DNA of 64,000 nt from Archilochus colubris. Its lineage: Eukaryota; Chordata; Aves; Apodiformes; Trochilidae. Of this stretch, positions 26,833-40,404 are shown one piece after another. Every line of letters starts with the position of its first letter. Position 1 is the first letter of the stretch. The stretch spans positions 34,963,093 through 35,027,092 of the forward strand of contig CM041091.1 in assembly GCA_023079485.1 (NCBI GenBank). Reading direction: 5' to 3'. Position numbers and translations under genes: made by a program. The notes beneath the pieces are model-generated. The model was not told the DNA's origin. It searched no databases and was given only the letters and a program-made list of their open reading frames with translations.

Positions 26833-29703
26833 GTGAGATTAACACAGGGCTGCCTACCACACAGAGATACAGAAGAAAGATGTGCTCCAGTATGGGGTCC
26901 CAAGAGGAGAAATCTGGTTGTCCTCTTTTCTGCTCCTCTCCTGTCCTTGGCCAACTCATCTGAACATCCTCTCCAGGCAGCCAGGGCTGGGCACACCAAC
27001 TCACCCCATCAGAGGGAAGGGGCACTGGGAAAAGCTCCTGCAACACGAGGAAGAGGTACAGGTGAAGGAACCCCAGCTCGAGGGCATTTGTCAGTGAGAT
27101 CATTGCCCATGGTTACAGCAGTGCTGCTGCTCCCCACCCCAAGCCACCCCCCTGCTGCTGATGATGATGCAATGGAAGTACCTGTGGAGCCAGGAGCTCC
27201 TGCTTTGCTGCCAGCAGTAAAATAAATGTTCCTGGGCCTGATGACAGCCAAAGACCTGTGGCTGCTCAGCATGGCAAGAGCCAGCCTAAGGAAAGCAAAC
27301 CCTCCTCACACAAAGCAACCCTGCATCAGCACTGCCCACAGACACGTATTGATCCTAGCATTCAGTTATAAACTGTAACTGTGAAACATGAGTTTATAAA
27401 ATAAATGGTGCTTATGGGATGTTAACAAGACCAGCACGGGCAATTCCAGAGCCTGTGTGCCCCAGCCTGCCCCCAGCTCCCTGTGATGCTGTGGCAACCA
27501 GAGCCAGCAGGGAAACCACCCACACACTGGGGATGCTCCTTGCAGGGTTAATGATCACCCACTACCCAGGCTACACTAAAGGTCTCCAGTGTGCCATAAA
27601 ATAAGTTGTGCAGTCTTAGTCACCTCAAGATCTCCTGTATTCCCCAGCACTCCACTGAAATTTTCCCACAAACATCATTTTACAATGGTTTGCAAATTGG
27701 AAAATGTTTCCTTCCCTAAAAAAAAGCAATGTCGCCATTGCGTCTAGGATTTGTTCTGCTACCTCTCACAGAAAACAGTCAAGGGCTTGGAAGAAACTGG
27801 TTTTGTCTTTTTTTCTTGGTAAGAGAACAGAAGAATCTATTTTTAAAGACATGATTACTGAGTGGGGCCATCTGGCAGCAAACCTGTATATTTCGGAAGC
27901 AGTTCAAAAACTGTTGTTGTTTTCACTTCACTCAATTTCTAATATATTGAAACAAAAATATCATTGAAAATTGTCTCCTAAAGCAGCAAACCAATGCTGT
28001 CTCACTGACCTGATGGGCATTCTGCAGCAAACCAATGTCCTGTGCAGTAGCTTCCACATCCAAGCACAGCAGCACTCTCTGATCTTAGCTATGACTCTTC
28101 AAGCCTAAGATTAAATGCAGTGTAACCAGTCATTGGCAGGACAATTTGGTTCTTTGCAGCATGCAGACAACAAAGTACCTCTGCTTTTACAGACCTCTGT
28201 TGTAGGACACTGTGCTTAGCACATGTCAAATGAGATAGAATATTCCTACAGGACACACAACGCTGTGGGATGCGTTCTGTTACTGCATCACAATCAGGTG
28301 TTAGGTAAGAAAGATGAATCAACAGAGCAGACATGAAAAGCAATGGATTAACTCTTTCTCCAGCAACAGCTGGAATTCTTTGTCATTGGGACTTGGCTTC
28401 TTGCCTTCCACTGTTTGTTTCTTCCTTGCAAATGAGGGACTCCCTGGCACACTGCATGGATCTTCCTTCCAAACTCCATGGAAACTCCCATGCAATGGCA
28501 TCTTCCCTGAAAACTCTCCTCCTGTACAAAGGAGATCACACTGAACTATGAGGACAGGCTTGAAATGAGATATGAATTTTCTAGTTTAAATAAAAACCTA
28601 CTTCACTTTCTTTTTTGTGGAATTTAAAGCTGGAAATGGAGCTTTCCTGAAGAGATGGCTCTCAACCCAATGGAAATTGCCACTCTGACACCAGAGTGAA
28701 AGCAAGGCAACCCCCAGGGTCAGCAGAATGTCTGGGGAAGTGTTTTGTCTGAAGGCTTTAACTCTGCTGCTCATGTAGGGAGGTGCAGATCAAGAGGGGA
28801 AAAAATAAAAGATGATCTCTTCCCCCCTGCTCAAGGCACAGGAGGTGGAAGAGAAGGAGGAGGAAGAGAAGGAGGGATGCAGAGGCCATCCCAGCAGCAG
28901 GGCATGGACACCAGGAGAGGGGTGAGCCTGATGGAATTCCCTGCTCCACCAAAGGCTGAACACCATCTCTCAAAAATATCACAAATCACAGCTGGGAGAC
29001 CAGAAACTTTCCAGTTTGCCATCTCATCTCACACTGTGCCATCAGCTAATGCCATCATGGGGGGTTCACTCTCTAGGTTGCCTGGACCCTGCTGTACAGC
29101 CCAGGGTGAAGGGAACCAGGTGATCTCCAGGCAGAGCACAGGGTGATGCTGTGATGAGGAGCCACCTGCGTGCAGTACAGGCAGTGGAGCAAGGAAACAT
29201 TACAAGTGTCAGGAAGGAAAAAAAGGAATATGAATGGCAGATGTCATAGGGAATTTTTCTTGTTTTCAAACCAGGCAAGCTGTCTGTCTCCCCTGTCACT
29301 CCTTTTGGTCTCATTATTAATCCATCACTCGTTTTTCTGAATTAGCAGACATCAATTATGCATTCATTCTTATGGAGTACAAAAATGAATCCTTAATCTT
29401 TAACTTGTGATGGAGTACTCCATACCAAACACTTTTCCCTGACTAGTATTCTATCCATTAGCTCGGAGTGTGTGAATACTTTAAAATGGGTTCACAGACA
29501 TTTCCCTGTGTTTTACACATTTTTCACTTTAAAGAAAGATGAAAACCCACGACTCAGAGAAGCCAGTCCATTATGATAAATCTCCACAATACCGTAGTCA
29601 TTAAAAAAAAAAACAAAAAAAAAAACCTTCCTCCTATTTCCATTCATGTGTAGAAGCTGTTTCTAAGAGACCCCAAAAGTTTAAACAGTTTTTATTGGAA
29701 AAT

Positions 29704-29792
29704 GCGGCCAGTGAGGGTCTGGTATAGCAAGGAACAACAGTGCCACCGAGTGGCTGCGGATCGCTGACGGCAGAACCGCGGGTTTGATGGAC
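29704..29792. promoter_or_regulatory. Small CpG cluster with CTCF-like motif
   Basis: Seven CpG dinucleotides in under 90 bp, in a region where CpG is otherwise rare. On the - strand, CCACTCGGTGGCAC (29753-29740) agrees with the CTCF core CCASYAGRKGGCRS at 13 of 14 positions. The only difference is C for A at position 6. The + strand reading fits less well (11 of 14). Occupancy is inferred. Confidence 0.5.
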
Positions 29793-32669
29793 AGCCACAG
29801 CAGAGTAAAAACAGCCATTTCCAAGAAAGCCATTACATTTACTTTTCCCCTAGTTTGTAGAAGGCTGTATATTTGCTACTGATGTTTATAAGAACCATAA
29901 TACAGAGAAAAACTGTAAAAACGCTTGAAAAGTCTTTCCCATTTCCAACATTTTCTCTTTCCTCAAGCAGAGAGGCACAGCATGGCAAACTGCAGAGGAA
30001 TACGTGTGTCCTGGTACTGCTCCCTAATCTGGAAAAAAGAGGGGAAAAAAAGAAACCAACCAGCTAAAAATAAACGAACAAAACCCCCAACAGCCCACAA
30101 AACAAAGAGACCTGAGGAAGAGGCGATGGGCACAGTGCAGCTCCAGGCACCACCTGGGCAGGGGACAGGGGCTCACAAGGGTCTGTCCCTGTTCAGACAG
30201 GTGAAGTCTTGAGGGTTTGGGAGGGGAAGATTCTGAGCTTCCACAAGTTTGGGAGGCAGTGGCTGGAGCTGAGAGACATTGTCAAGATCACAGACATGAC
30301 GTGGAAGTATCTCAGAATAGTGGAACCTAAACCACTGCTGGTTTTCTTCCAGATCGCTTGACAGAAGATGCACTGAAAATAATTAACTCTATATAAACAA
30401 CCAAAACAAATATATTCATTACCAGTATTCTACTCAGTGCCTCACTCCAAGGACAATGTCCTCTCTAGATTTTAGCAGGAAGTGTAAACAAAGCAAAAAG
30501 AAAATGTTAACTGCCAGTTCTGAGGATACCACCCTGCAAAGCCCTGCTGTGCTCTGCTGACAATCCTTCTGAGACAAGAAGGTTCACCAAGAAAAACCAC
30601 ATTCTCATTAGAGGTCTGGTTGTTCATGAAGAGCCACCAGCTACAGAAAAACACAAGAAGAAAGTCCAAATGCCTTCTCAGGATGACACTGAAAACGAAA
30701 TCCGTGAGCTTTCCACTCCAGGCAGCCCATTCTAGATTAACTTTTTATCCCTCAGCAGCTGCCTTCTGCAGCATCCTCCAGCCACCTAATCCCAGAGATC
30801 CCTTTTCCCTCTCCATCAGTGCAGCAGGAGAACTGCCTCAGTGGCTTTTGCTTTGGATGGGAAGGTTCCTGATTGTGCAGAACAAGGTATGGAGGGAGAG
30901 GTGATGCAGACACTTGCCCGGGCACCGTAGCTGTTACCTAGGGATTGTTTGTGGACAAGTATGTGCTCCAGGGGACGTTTTGTTCTGCAGCTCCTGGGTT
31001 TGGTACACTTGACCTCTGCTCTGACTATTTAATGATCTCTTTTGTTGATCCTCACTTCTCCACTATTGTAAAAACCAGACTGCTTTAGCAATTGCAATTA
31101 CACATTTCTGTGTCATCCCAAAACAATAAACATGCTTAATTGCTCCTAGCTTTTAATCCTAGAGTACCCCAAATGTTTGTGCCTCAGGGATGAGTAGCAG
31201 GGACAGCCAAGCAGATGGAGTTTCCCTGTTCAGGACAGCAGAGAGCACCACTGCACACACAGCTCACCAGGGCTGGGGACTAAAGGGATGGGAGCCAGAC
31301 AAGCAGAAGAGCAAACACCACAAACCATTGTCTTGGGAAAAAAAAAAAATTAAAAATTTTGCACCACATTATAAGGTGCTACCTTAGGAAAACAAGGTAC
31401 ATACGAGTAGCTGATAGCCTAAGGGCTAAACTTCTCACAGGAACTTCACTTGATGTTTAGAATTACCCTAAGGTTTCATACCGGAGAAGAAGGAAGAGCT
31501 GCTTTGCTGCAGGAAGCTTTGCTTGACCAGATGTCCTAACACTGCTGAGGGGATCCAGGAGACCACAGCCAAATGGTCAGAGTCAGTAACATGGATGCTA
31601 AAGTACAGCACTTCAAAAGTTTTCTTTGAGTTTTAAATTCGCTGGCTGGATAACATCATATATGTATGAGGCTTTAATTGCAGACCACTAACTAGTTCAA
31701 AAGAAATCAAAACACAATCCTTACAAACTAAATCAGTATTTAAATGACATGGCCACAACTGTAGATAATACCTTGTGCTGGCTTTCCAAACCACTGTGGT
31801 GAGCCAAATTGCCCTTATCAGTGTAAACACATAACCTGAGAATGATACCCTCATTGCCACTGGGCAGAGAAAGATAAGATGTGAGAACATGCTGTCCATC
31901 ACTTATTTAGCCTAAACAGTATTAAATTGAAATGAAGTACCCAAAGGATGGCCTCAATGAGGAGGAATCTCTCAGCATTACATCCTAATTCCCAGCAGCC
32001 AGCTTCATTTTCTGTCTGATTGCACAAGTGTCAGGACGTGGCATCTATCCCTGTTACTGTCTCGAGTACAGTTACCACAGCCCAAATCCTCAAGACAAGG
32101 TCAAACGTAAATCTCCATAATCCAGGAGTTGCCAGAGCTGGGCTGAAAGCAAAGTGCCAGCAGCAGGGTGGGCAGGCAAGGTCACAGCACTGGGCAGAGG
32201 CACTAGAAGCTCCAGAGCATCACCCCCTCAACAGCAACCATCAGAAGATCCACACAGGGACCTCCTCCCTGTCCCACAGCCTGGCCCTGGTAGATCCCAC
32301 CCTGCTCCTCTCAGGTTTTTGCCTAATTCTGAGCATCCTGGTGTGCCTGGGCACTCTGCACTGTCTCATCCATACCTGTTGTCCCCAGCAACATCCCAGG
32401 CTTCTGCAAACTGCTGATGAAGGGACAGGCATTCTGTTGCCACCTCTGACACCTCCACATCTTGGCATTTTTCTGCTGACACTTCACAAACAGGCCATGG
32501 GCTGGAGAGGAATGTGCAAATCAATGCAATGTAAAGGAATCAATGCAAAAGGATGAATTCTGGAAAATGAAAAAAAACCAGCTAATAGAAGTTGTATTCT
32601 TAAACAACAAGAAGATTCCATTTCAGTCAGTAATTCTCACTCAGGAAGTGGCTGTGAAGGCTTTACAAG

Positions 32670-32704
32670 CTTGTGGTAAGAATACCACAAGTATTCTTGT
32701 GGTA
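32670..32704. repeat. Three alternating 9-bp inverted copies
   Basis: CTTGTGGTA (32670-32678), TACCACAAG (32683-32691) and CTTGTGGTA (32696-32704), separated by 4-nt spacers. The middle copy can pair with either neighbour, giving two mutually exclusive hairpins. Confidence 0.9.
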
Positions 32705-35700
32705 GTTCAAATAATTGAAACAAATATTTAGCAAATACCCAGGTTCCTCCTCTTCAGGTTGCTGTTTGCCCTGGCTGGCAGACCAGCACATGCCCACATT
32801 TACCTGCCTGTGCAGTCAGCTCTGCTGAGGACACAGCTACAGCTTCCCCCAGCACTGGAGGACAGGAGCTGATGGTCTTTAGCAGCCAAGTTTGAGCAGA
32901 AACAGGCAGGCAGGAACAGCAGTGCCCAGCAAATAACAGCACCCACAGATTTGCTTTAGATTGACTCTGAGGCTACACCTGCTGGGACATGAACATCCAA
33001 GGGCTTCTGCTCCTCAGCTGAGGACTTGTGACAAGCTGCTCATCTCTCCAGCATGGGCAAGGTCTGTGACCACAGCTCCTCTCCTTCTGCCTGACCTTGC
33101 CTGACCTGACACGGTGACACAGCTGTGACATCCCTGGAGCACACCAAGGCTGCCTTGCAGGGGTTAGAGCACAGGACTCAATGAAAGGCTACGAGACTAT
33201 TTCCTGCCACGTTTCATGGGTCAGATTGTGACTATCATGAGCAACATTTCTCTTTTTTGATAGAAACCTATGTTTAGCATTCTTACTCTTAAAGGTCTTT
33301 TGAAGACCTGCAATGTGTGTGCAAAGTTCCTGGCAAAACCGCTCCTCGCTGGCACATGAATTTGGAACAATGGGGACTTTTGATGGTTCCAGCAGCTTTC
33401 AGAGACGTGCCCGAGCCTCCCCGGCATCAGAGGAGAGCATTGATAATGCCAGTGGTGTGCAACAGCTCGTGCAGGGGACAGCAGAGCTCTGTGGAGCACA
33501 AAGCACCCTCAGAGCAGCAGCTCTGCCTCCCCTCAGCCTGCAATAAAACTGCCCCAGACACACATGGCAGCTCTCACTGCTTTGGAATTTACCCCCTTTG
33601 TGCACCATTAGTGCTGAGGGGTGCACAGGACAGGCAGATATAAGACAGAAGAATTTTACAGTCATTTAAAATGTCACCATGTTGAGCCTGTAGTAATAGA
33701 CAGACATATTCTGCCACCAACATCTCAAGTACTCTTTCTGATTCTTCCAACCAGACTTAGCTGTAGCATATGTTAGTGATACTTATTTTAACACTGCATT
33801 TTCTCCAGTATCCCACTATACCTTAAACACTCTGATGTTATTCTCAATACAGCTTTAATTCTTACTGAAACATCACTCAGTTCAAGAGGTTCATAGGCGT
33901 GGGAGCCAGCAAAACTTCCCACCACCCTGTTGGATAAACAGCAGACAGTAGACTTGTCTGGCTGGGAAAAGCTCCCAACATCTCGTTTAGTCTCACCTCT
34001 CTTCAAAAAAACCCACATTGTCTAAGAGTTTCATTTAACACTTTTCCTGAACCAAAGCCTCAGGAGCAGACAAGCCCCAGGGTTTCTTGCAGCACTGCTG
34101 CTGGCACATGCATTTCCTGCAGCACCCAGAAGCACCTGCAGAAGGGATTGTTAACCATGTTTATTTTTAGGTCATTAATTTGGTCCACCTGGTTCCTTGG
34201 GTTTTTTGACCTTCCTGGAATCACACGTGGCAATCAGCGTGGTAAGAGGGGTGAAAAATAGTCTTCATTCATGCCTTCTGTATCTCAAACTAGAAAAGCT
34301 GCATCAAGGAAGAAATGGCATTTCCTGCGTGCCTGTGTAACACACACACAGGTCACGAGTAGCTTCTCTTTGTTAACAGGCGCTTGCCTAACTTGAGTGC
34401 TTACAGCAGAAGCCAAATATTTCCAGTGCTTTTCTTTTTATCCCCCCTTAAGCATCCCCATCAGATGTATTTGGAGTTCAGTCAGTGCTACACCAGGCTT
34501 AATTCTCCACACAGCTGAAATGCAGTGACTGAGTTGTTAGTGTCACAGGAGCCAGTACCTGCAGCCACACCTACCTAAAGACCTGACTCACAACTTCAGT
34601 GTGACAGCTCTGTAACTTTTTTCCTCTAGTGGAAAATGTACAAGTTGCAATTAAAATCTGGGTGAGGCTGGACAAACCCAAAGAAATGTTTGGAATTATT
34701 CTGAAGTCTTAATTGAAGCTGCAGAGAGCAGAGCAGCTGCGGCTGGGTGAGAATCAGACTGACATTTAACAAAGTGCCACAGAACAGAAGCTTTGCAATC
34801 ACAGATATGAGTAACTCACTTCTGTGTCTGACATTCCTCCTCTCTGACTTGTAAAATCAGGATCATTTCTACTTTAATCTGAGAGAAGAAGAGGGATGAG
34901 CAATTCCATTCAAACCAAGTAATACAAGCTCCCTTCAAAGGTAACTCACAGATGGGTGTTTTTAGCAAGAGTTCACAGCTCATCAGCTGCGTGGGGCTAA
35001 AAAGAACATAAAATGCCCTCTCTGGGTGCACAGAGAAGGGGCACCAACCACCCCCAAAACCAAGTCTGTGTAGATAAGAGACCCTCATGTGTTCAGGGCA
35101 AGGAGCTTCTAAACCACCAGTAGAAAACACAATCAGAAAACACAGCAAGTGGTGAAACGGAGTGATCTGTTTGCTCTTCATTACATCTTCTTCATTACAA
35201 GCTTGCCAACATCTGGCTCCCATTTTAGAGGGAAAGATGGCAATGCCATACCCAGTTCCTTCTGATAGCTATTCCAGCTGAGAGAGAAACAGGCAGCACC
35301 TCTGCAATGCTGAGCACCTGGAACCTCGGAGGACAAGCCCTGGAGCAAAACAGCAGGGTCTGGCTCTGGGCAGGACAAAGCAGAGAACCACTTCTGCCTA
35401 AAAAATATAATAACCTTAAAGTTAACTGAGATTAATCTAATTTAAAGCAAGGGGCAGTTCTTCACTTTCATACAAACAAACCACACAGCCCTCAGTAGTG
35501 CTGAGCAAGCAGGGAAGGGAGGTCTGTTCAGGACTTCACCTGAAGGGAGCAAACACAGGAAACAGAAAAGGCCAAACCAGGAGGTAATCTCCAGACTTCG
35601 TTTTGGCCATTACCAACCACTGTTCTCTGCAACAGCCAGTCACTGCACAAACAAGATGTAATCCCTGGCTTGGTCCTGAGTAAAATGGAAAACCATTTTC

Positions 35701-37842
35701 AAATCCACAACCACGTAATTTAGTAGAAAACTCTTGTGGCTCCTCAACCAGGGATGTGCAGCAACCATTCCCAAGATCCTCTCCCAGCAATATTTTTGAC
35801 ATTTCTAAAACAGTGTTTTATACAGAAGTGCTCACAGAGTGCTGAGAAGCTGCCTGGAGGTTTTGTTTAGCTCAAGATCTTTCCTTATAATGCCAGAGAG
35901 CAATTACTGGATCACAGCATGAAAAACACAATAGAACAGACATTTTCTTCAGTCAGGAGGTGATTCAGCAATCGAAAAGTTTCTTTTGTTTCTATTTTTG
36001 GGAAAAAAAATCAGTGCTTTCAGCCACCTAAAGCTGATGGTTCCCCAAGGTACATTTATCATGACTGTCAGCTGCAGCAAAGGTCTCTGCAGTTTCCCTC
36101 GAGTTCTTTTCCTCTCTAAAGAACTGTGTGCAATGCCTGAGAGTCCTCCTGGAAGGTAAGGACAAGAAATCGTGACAAATTAGGACACAGTTTGCATCTG
36201 TAAGCAGAGAGCTAAGCACATGCCATCATCCCTTCCCTTCCCTCACCCAGGAGCCATCCATAACACACCAACAACATGTGCAGCAGCAGCAGCCAAATTA
36301 GCACTAGAGAGAAAAAAAAAAAAAAAGAAAGAAAAAAAAGGAGTGTGCTGCTGGTTCCTGGAAGAGCTGCCCGTGGCAGTGCCAGGGATCATCTGGGGCC
36401 AGGCTGGCAGAGGCTCTGCATGTGTCACTGGGGGCTCTGCACGGGACAGCCAGGGGATGGCATTTCAGGAGAGCAGAACCCAGAGGGACTCACTTGACTG
36501 GGGAGCTCAGACACAAGGACTGAACGAGACCACTGCAGAGAGGAGAGGGGCTGCAGCTCAGGGCAGCACACACAGAGCAGGGCTGAGGGGCAACATCAGC
36601 AAGAAGGGGAGCAAACTGCTGCCACTAACCAGAGGCAGCCTGAGGCCCAGGGCTGAAGCCCAGAATATGTTCACACACCATACTGACAAGCAGAGTGTAA
36701 AAACATACCAGTGAGACAACCAAATGCAGGGCTAACGAGGTACCCTACCCACTTCAAAACCTCAGATTTGCTCTGAAGTTTGGAAGACTGAAAAAAATTC
36801 TGTGGGGGAAAAAAAAAAATCTGTTGCTCTTCTCGCCTAAGAATAATCAGATGGTTTTATGTCAATTAGCAAGGGCTATGTATATATTAGTGGAAACTGA
36901 TTCTGTGCACCAAACAGATGTAGTTCACCCTGTCCTAAACCTCGTCGTAAATTTCTATGGCTCCCGTTATGTTTTCTCAAAAAATAAATACACTTTCTGC
37001 AGGCTTTGTTTTCAAAGCAATAGTAGTGAAAGGCCACTACCAACCCCCAGCAGAGTTCAGGGCTTCGTTTAATGATAAACAGATAATGGGAAATACAATG
37101 AGAAACAACTGCTGATGAGTTGGCAACAGGATTTCTCACAGCATATGTCAGGGGGCAGCAGGCAGCTGGCTGGGCAGGATGCTATTTTGAGAGAGCATTT
37201 GGAAACATCCCCGTCAGGAGCTGATCTGGCTCAGGGGGGCAGGAGCACAGTCTCACTTTCTTCCCAGCTCAGCATGGGGAGCTGAGCAGGGGAAAACTCT
37301 GCCAGGAGTCCATACAAGTGACCAACACAAACCTACCAGGAGCAGAGAACACAGCAGTATTTTAAGAAAGTCCCACACGAGCCCCTGACAACTCCGATCA
37401 GATAGAGGTGGGCTGGAGGCTTCTTCTATCAACACACTTGGAATTCGAGCTCCAGAATCCAGGAAGCTTGTGAAAATTAAACAGTTCATTTTAATTAACT
37501 AACTCCTTGAATATAATCAAGGAGAACAGGTGCATCCTGCATTATTTCAATCTTTTCTTCTTTTTTTTCATAAAAGCACTTCACAATAACATAACAATAC
37601 TTCAAAAAAGATGCTGCTTCTAAACTCACACACTGGAAAAAGAACAAATGCTTGCACCCATTTCAAGAGACTAACTTAATTAATAGCTGTTGTAACTTCA
37701 GTTTTCCAATTAGCAGAACCTCTTCAAAACAATTTACCTATGTCAGTATTTGTATTCTCTCTCAGATTAAACATATTAATTAATTTACACGTGTTTCTGG
37801 CCTATAAAGGCATCTAGAGTCACTGAAAAGCACACATTAGTG

Positions 37843-37845
<3 letters not shown>

Positions 37846-37881
<36 letters not shown>
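37846..37881. repeat. 36-nt A homopolymer
   Basis: An uninterrupted run of 36 A, followed by GAGGGG and another ten A. It could be a retroposed tail or a simple homopolymer expansion; no gene-like sequence precedes it. Length in the assembly is unreliable. Confidence 0.95.
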
Positions 37882-37885
<4 letters not shown>

Positions 37886-39889
37886 GGAAAAAAAAAAGGA
37901 AACCCAATTAGAAATACTTAGAAAACAGTAAGAATTGAGACAGAATGCATATAGCAGACTCCAACCATTTACCATTTTGGGAAATCGTTACCAGGCAGGC
38001 CAGGCTGCCCATGGCCTTGGCCAGGCCAGTCAAGACTTTCTCCCCCCTGCTCTGGTGGTCCCAGCCCCTGCCCACCCTGCTGGGCAGAGCCCTTTCTCTG
38101 CCCCTGCCCTGAGCTCCCCATCCAGCAGAGCCACCCCCACCTCCCAGCCACCCCCCTGGGCTGGGGACATCCAGCACACAGACTCAAGAGATACAACACT
38201 TTTATTTCTTTATAAATTTTACCATTGCACACACAGCTCATTGTGGCAACGTGCTGCATGCAAAAAATAAAATAAATAAATAAAATGGTAAGAACGATGA
38301 GTTTCTGCAGTGTTTTTTATTTAGCTTTTTAATTGGTATTTCTTGCTAAAAAATTCCTAGAAGCTCTGGCCACAGACCTGATTCATGAATAGTAGCTGTC
38401 ATCAGGATTTAAGCAGACTCAGGCCAAAAGTGTGACATAAAACCTCCACTCTCAGCTCAGTAAGGAACAGAGCCAGTGTTCACTTCAGGCTGAAAGACTT
38501 CAAGACACAGTCTGCAGTCAGTCTACACCTATTCTGCTCATGGCATGGAAATGTTTTATTTTTTTAATTTAAATATATTTCTGTTCCTAATACTAAAAAG
38601 CCCTTCAAAAATAAAAACTTCAAGGGTGAGTTCCTTTCAAAATAAAGTTCATACCACTTGGATAGTGAAAGAGTCTTCTTATAACAGTCTTACTGAAACA
38701 GTCTTTTTATACTTAAGTTTCAGGCATCCATAAAGCTACAACACACACATACCATTATTTTATATATGGATACAGCTGGCTAATCACTATGGGCTCAGTG
38801 TGAAAGTCAATACAAAAATAAAATGGACAATTGGGACAAGCGGGAGTTTCGCTCAGTGCTGAATATGCCCCACAAGTTCCTTCTGCAGAGCAGAGACCAG
38901 ATAATAAAAATGCAGCAATACCCACTTCCCTTAAAAGATTGCTTTCCTCTACCCACAAAGGAGACACTCGGAAGAGTGAGCTAAAAATAATTTCATTTAA
39001 AGCTAAACACCTAATACACTGCATAAGGAATAAACAATACAAATGAAGTAATCGGTTCATAAAGGGAAACAGACATACCAAGATATTAATTAAAGAAAAT
39101 ATAATTCAAATATATTTCTACGTATCAGGAAGAATCTGCAAGCCCAGAGCAGAAATTACTTCTGAGAGGAACCCAGGCAATTGCCAGACTGATCCCTTTG
39201 CAGAAAGAACCCAGGACATCTACAGAATAAGACGGGCTCCTTAGAGAGGAAACTCCCTGCAGAGCACTTTGTTGCTATTTATCACTAACAGGACTCAGTA
39301 TTTTTCTCATTTGCATTCCAGATCCCAAGTAACCCAGTCCCTGTTCACACTCTTGAACTTCGTACAAGCCCCAGGGTGTAGGGAACACTGCCAGCCCTTA
39401 CACCAGGACAACACAGACCTGTCACCTTCCCAAGAGCTCTGCACTGCCCTGCGAGTACCTTGGGCTTTGAAGTTGATGTGACACCACGTTCTGAGTGACT
39501 TACCGACCCAAAACACATTGACGCAGAAGCTTTAGAAAAACAAAATAATTTTGATTATTTTTTTTTCTTTTTAGGATTTAGGGGTAGAAACTGTGTCTTT
39601 GCAGACTTCAGGATCTACGTTGATTCAGGAAAAGATCAATCAGCTTAAACGAGGCCAAAACACCAGAGAGCATCAGCAGCACGGGGGCTGCAGAGAGCAC
39701 CGGAGCCATGGCAGCGCAGCGGGGATGTCACCTGCCCAGAGCGCACAGGGACACTGCGTGCCCCGACACCAACTCCCCCTGCCCTTCAAAACCCCGGGCA
39801 GGGCACAGCCCCCCCGGGCTGCCTGGGCAGGGCTGTCCCTCCCGAGCTTGGGCTCCTGCAGCCGGCGCAGAGCTGTCCCCCCCCCCTTC
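37882..39889. other. Intergenic DNA upstream of PPP2R2D
   Basis: No coding sequence recognised. It contains a C-rich patch at 38.0-38.17 kb and an (AATA)n run at 38262-38285. A - strand AATAAA within TTTATTTCTTTATAAA near 38.2 kb could end an unseen antisense transcript, but nothing else supports one. Confidence 0.65.
38262..38285. repeat. (AATA)n short microsatellite
   Basis: AAATAAAATAAATAAATAAA-type tetranucleotide repeat, about 24 bp. Confidence 0.9.
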
Positions 39890-40371
39890 CCTCTCTCATC
39901 CTCGCCCTCCCGCAGCCCCTCGGGGTCCGCCCGGCCCCGCCACGTTCCGGGTCCCTCAGCCCCCGCCAGGCTGTATGCGGTGACCCGGGACCTGCCCCCG
40001 GGCCTGGCGCTCCCTGAGCGAGCAGAGGGTTGGGAAGTGCGCTCGGCGTTCCCGGAACCGCGGTTGCGGAGCAGAACTCAGTCAGAGCCCCGCCGGGAGC
40101 TCATCTCCATCGCCGGTCCCAGCCCAGCCCGCGATGGCAGGCCCGGCCCCAGGTGCGTTTCTCAGGGTGAGTTCGGAGCCCCCCGCTCGCTCCCCGCCTG
40201 CCGGCGCCCTCCTCTTGCTCCGCGTCCGCCTGCGCGCCCCGCCGGGCGGGTCTGCCCCGACCCAGAGCCGCCGAGTCCCGGTTCTGCCGAGTCCCGGTGC
40301 CGCCGCTGCTCCCCCGGTACCGCCGCCCGCGCTCGCCCCCTCCTGAGGGGAGCCGGGGCGGTGACGTCACC

Positions 40372-40379
40372 GGATCAGG
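40372..40379. promoter_or_regulatory. Consensus CRE (CREB/ATF) palindrome
   Basis: TGACGTCA, a full consensus CRE, embedded in the 12-bp perfect palindrome GGTGACGTCACC, 138 bp upstream of the PPP2R2D start codon. CRE sites at this distance from CpG-island starts are commonly bound by CREB/ATF family factors. Binding here is inferred. Confidence 0.65.
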
Positions 40380-40392
40380 CCGACCGGCAATG

Positions 40393-40404
40393 GGCGCCAT
40401 TTTG
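40393..40404 (-). promoter_or_regulatory. YY1-type site
   Basis: GGCGCCATTTTG; its reverse complement carries the YY1 core AAAATGGCG. YY1 motifs in this orientation often sit at or just downstream of transcription starts, which would put the start close to this position. The site overlaps a short upstream ATG at 40390. Confidence 0.5.

Larger units (their letters stand above)
25355..37845. other. Intergenic DNA, no gene recognised
   Basis: Single-copy sequence with short A runs (near 29.6, 31.3 and 36.3 kb). Noted sub-features are a hairpin-bearing patch at 26.7-26.84 kb, a CpG cluster with a CTCF-like motif at 29.7 kb and a triple inverted repeat at 32.67 kb. No coding exon recognised. Confidence 0.7.

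Noticed and set aside
32020..32556. 178-codon + strand frame with a hydrophobic stretch
   Set aside because: The Leu-rich segment looked like a membrane helix, but composition elsewhere is random and no family is recognised; I could not support a gene.
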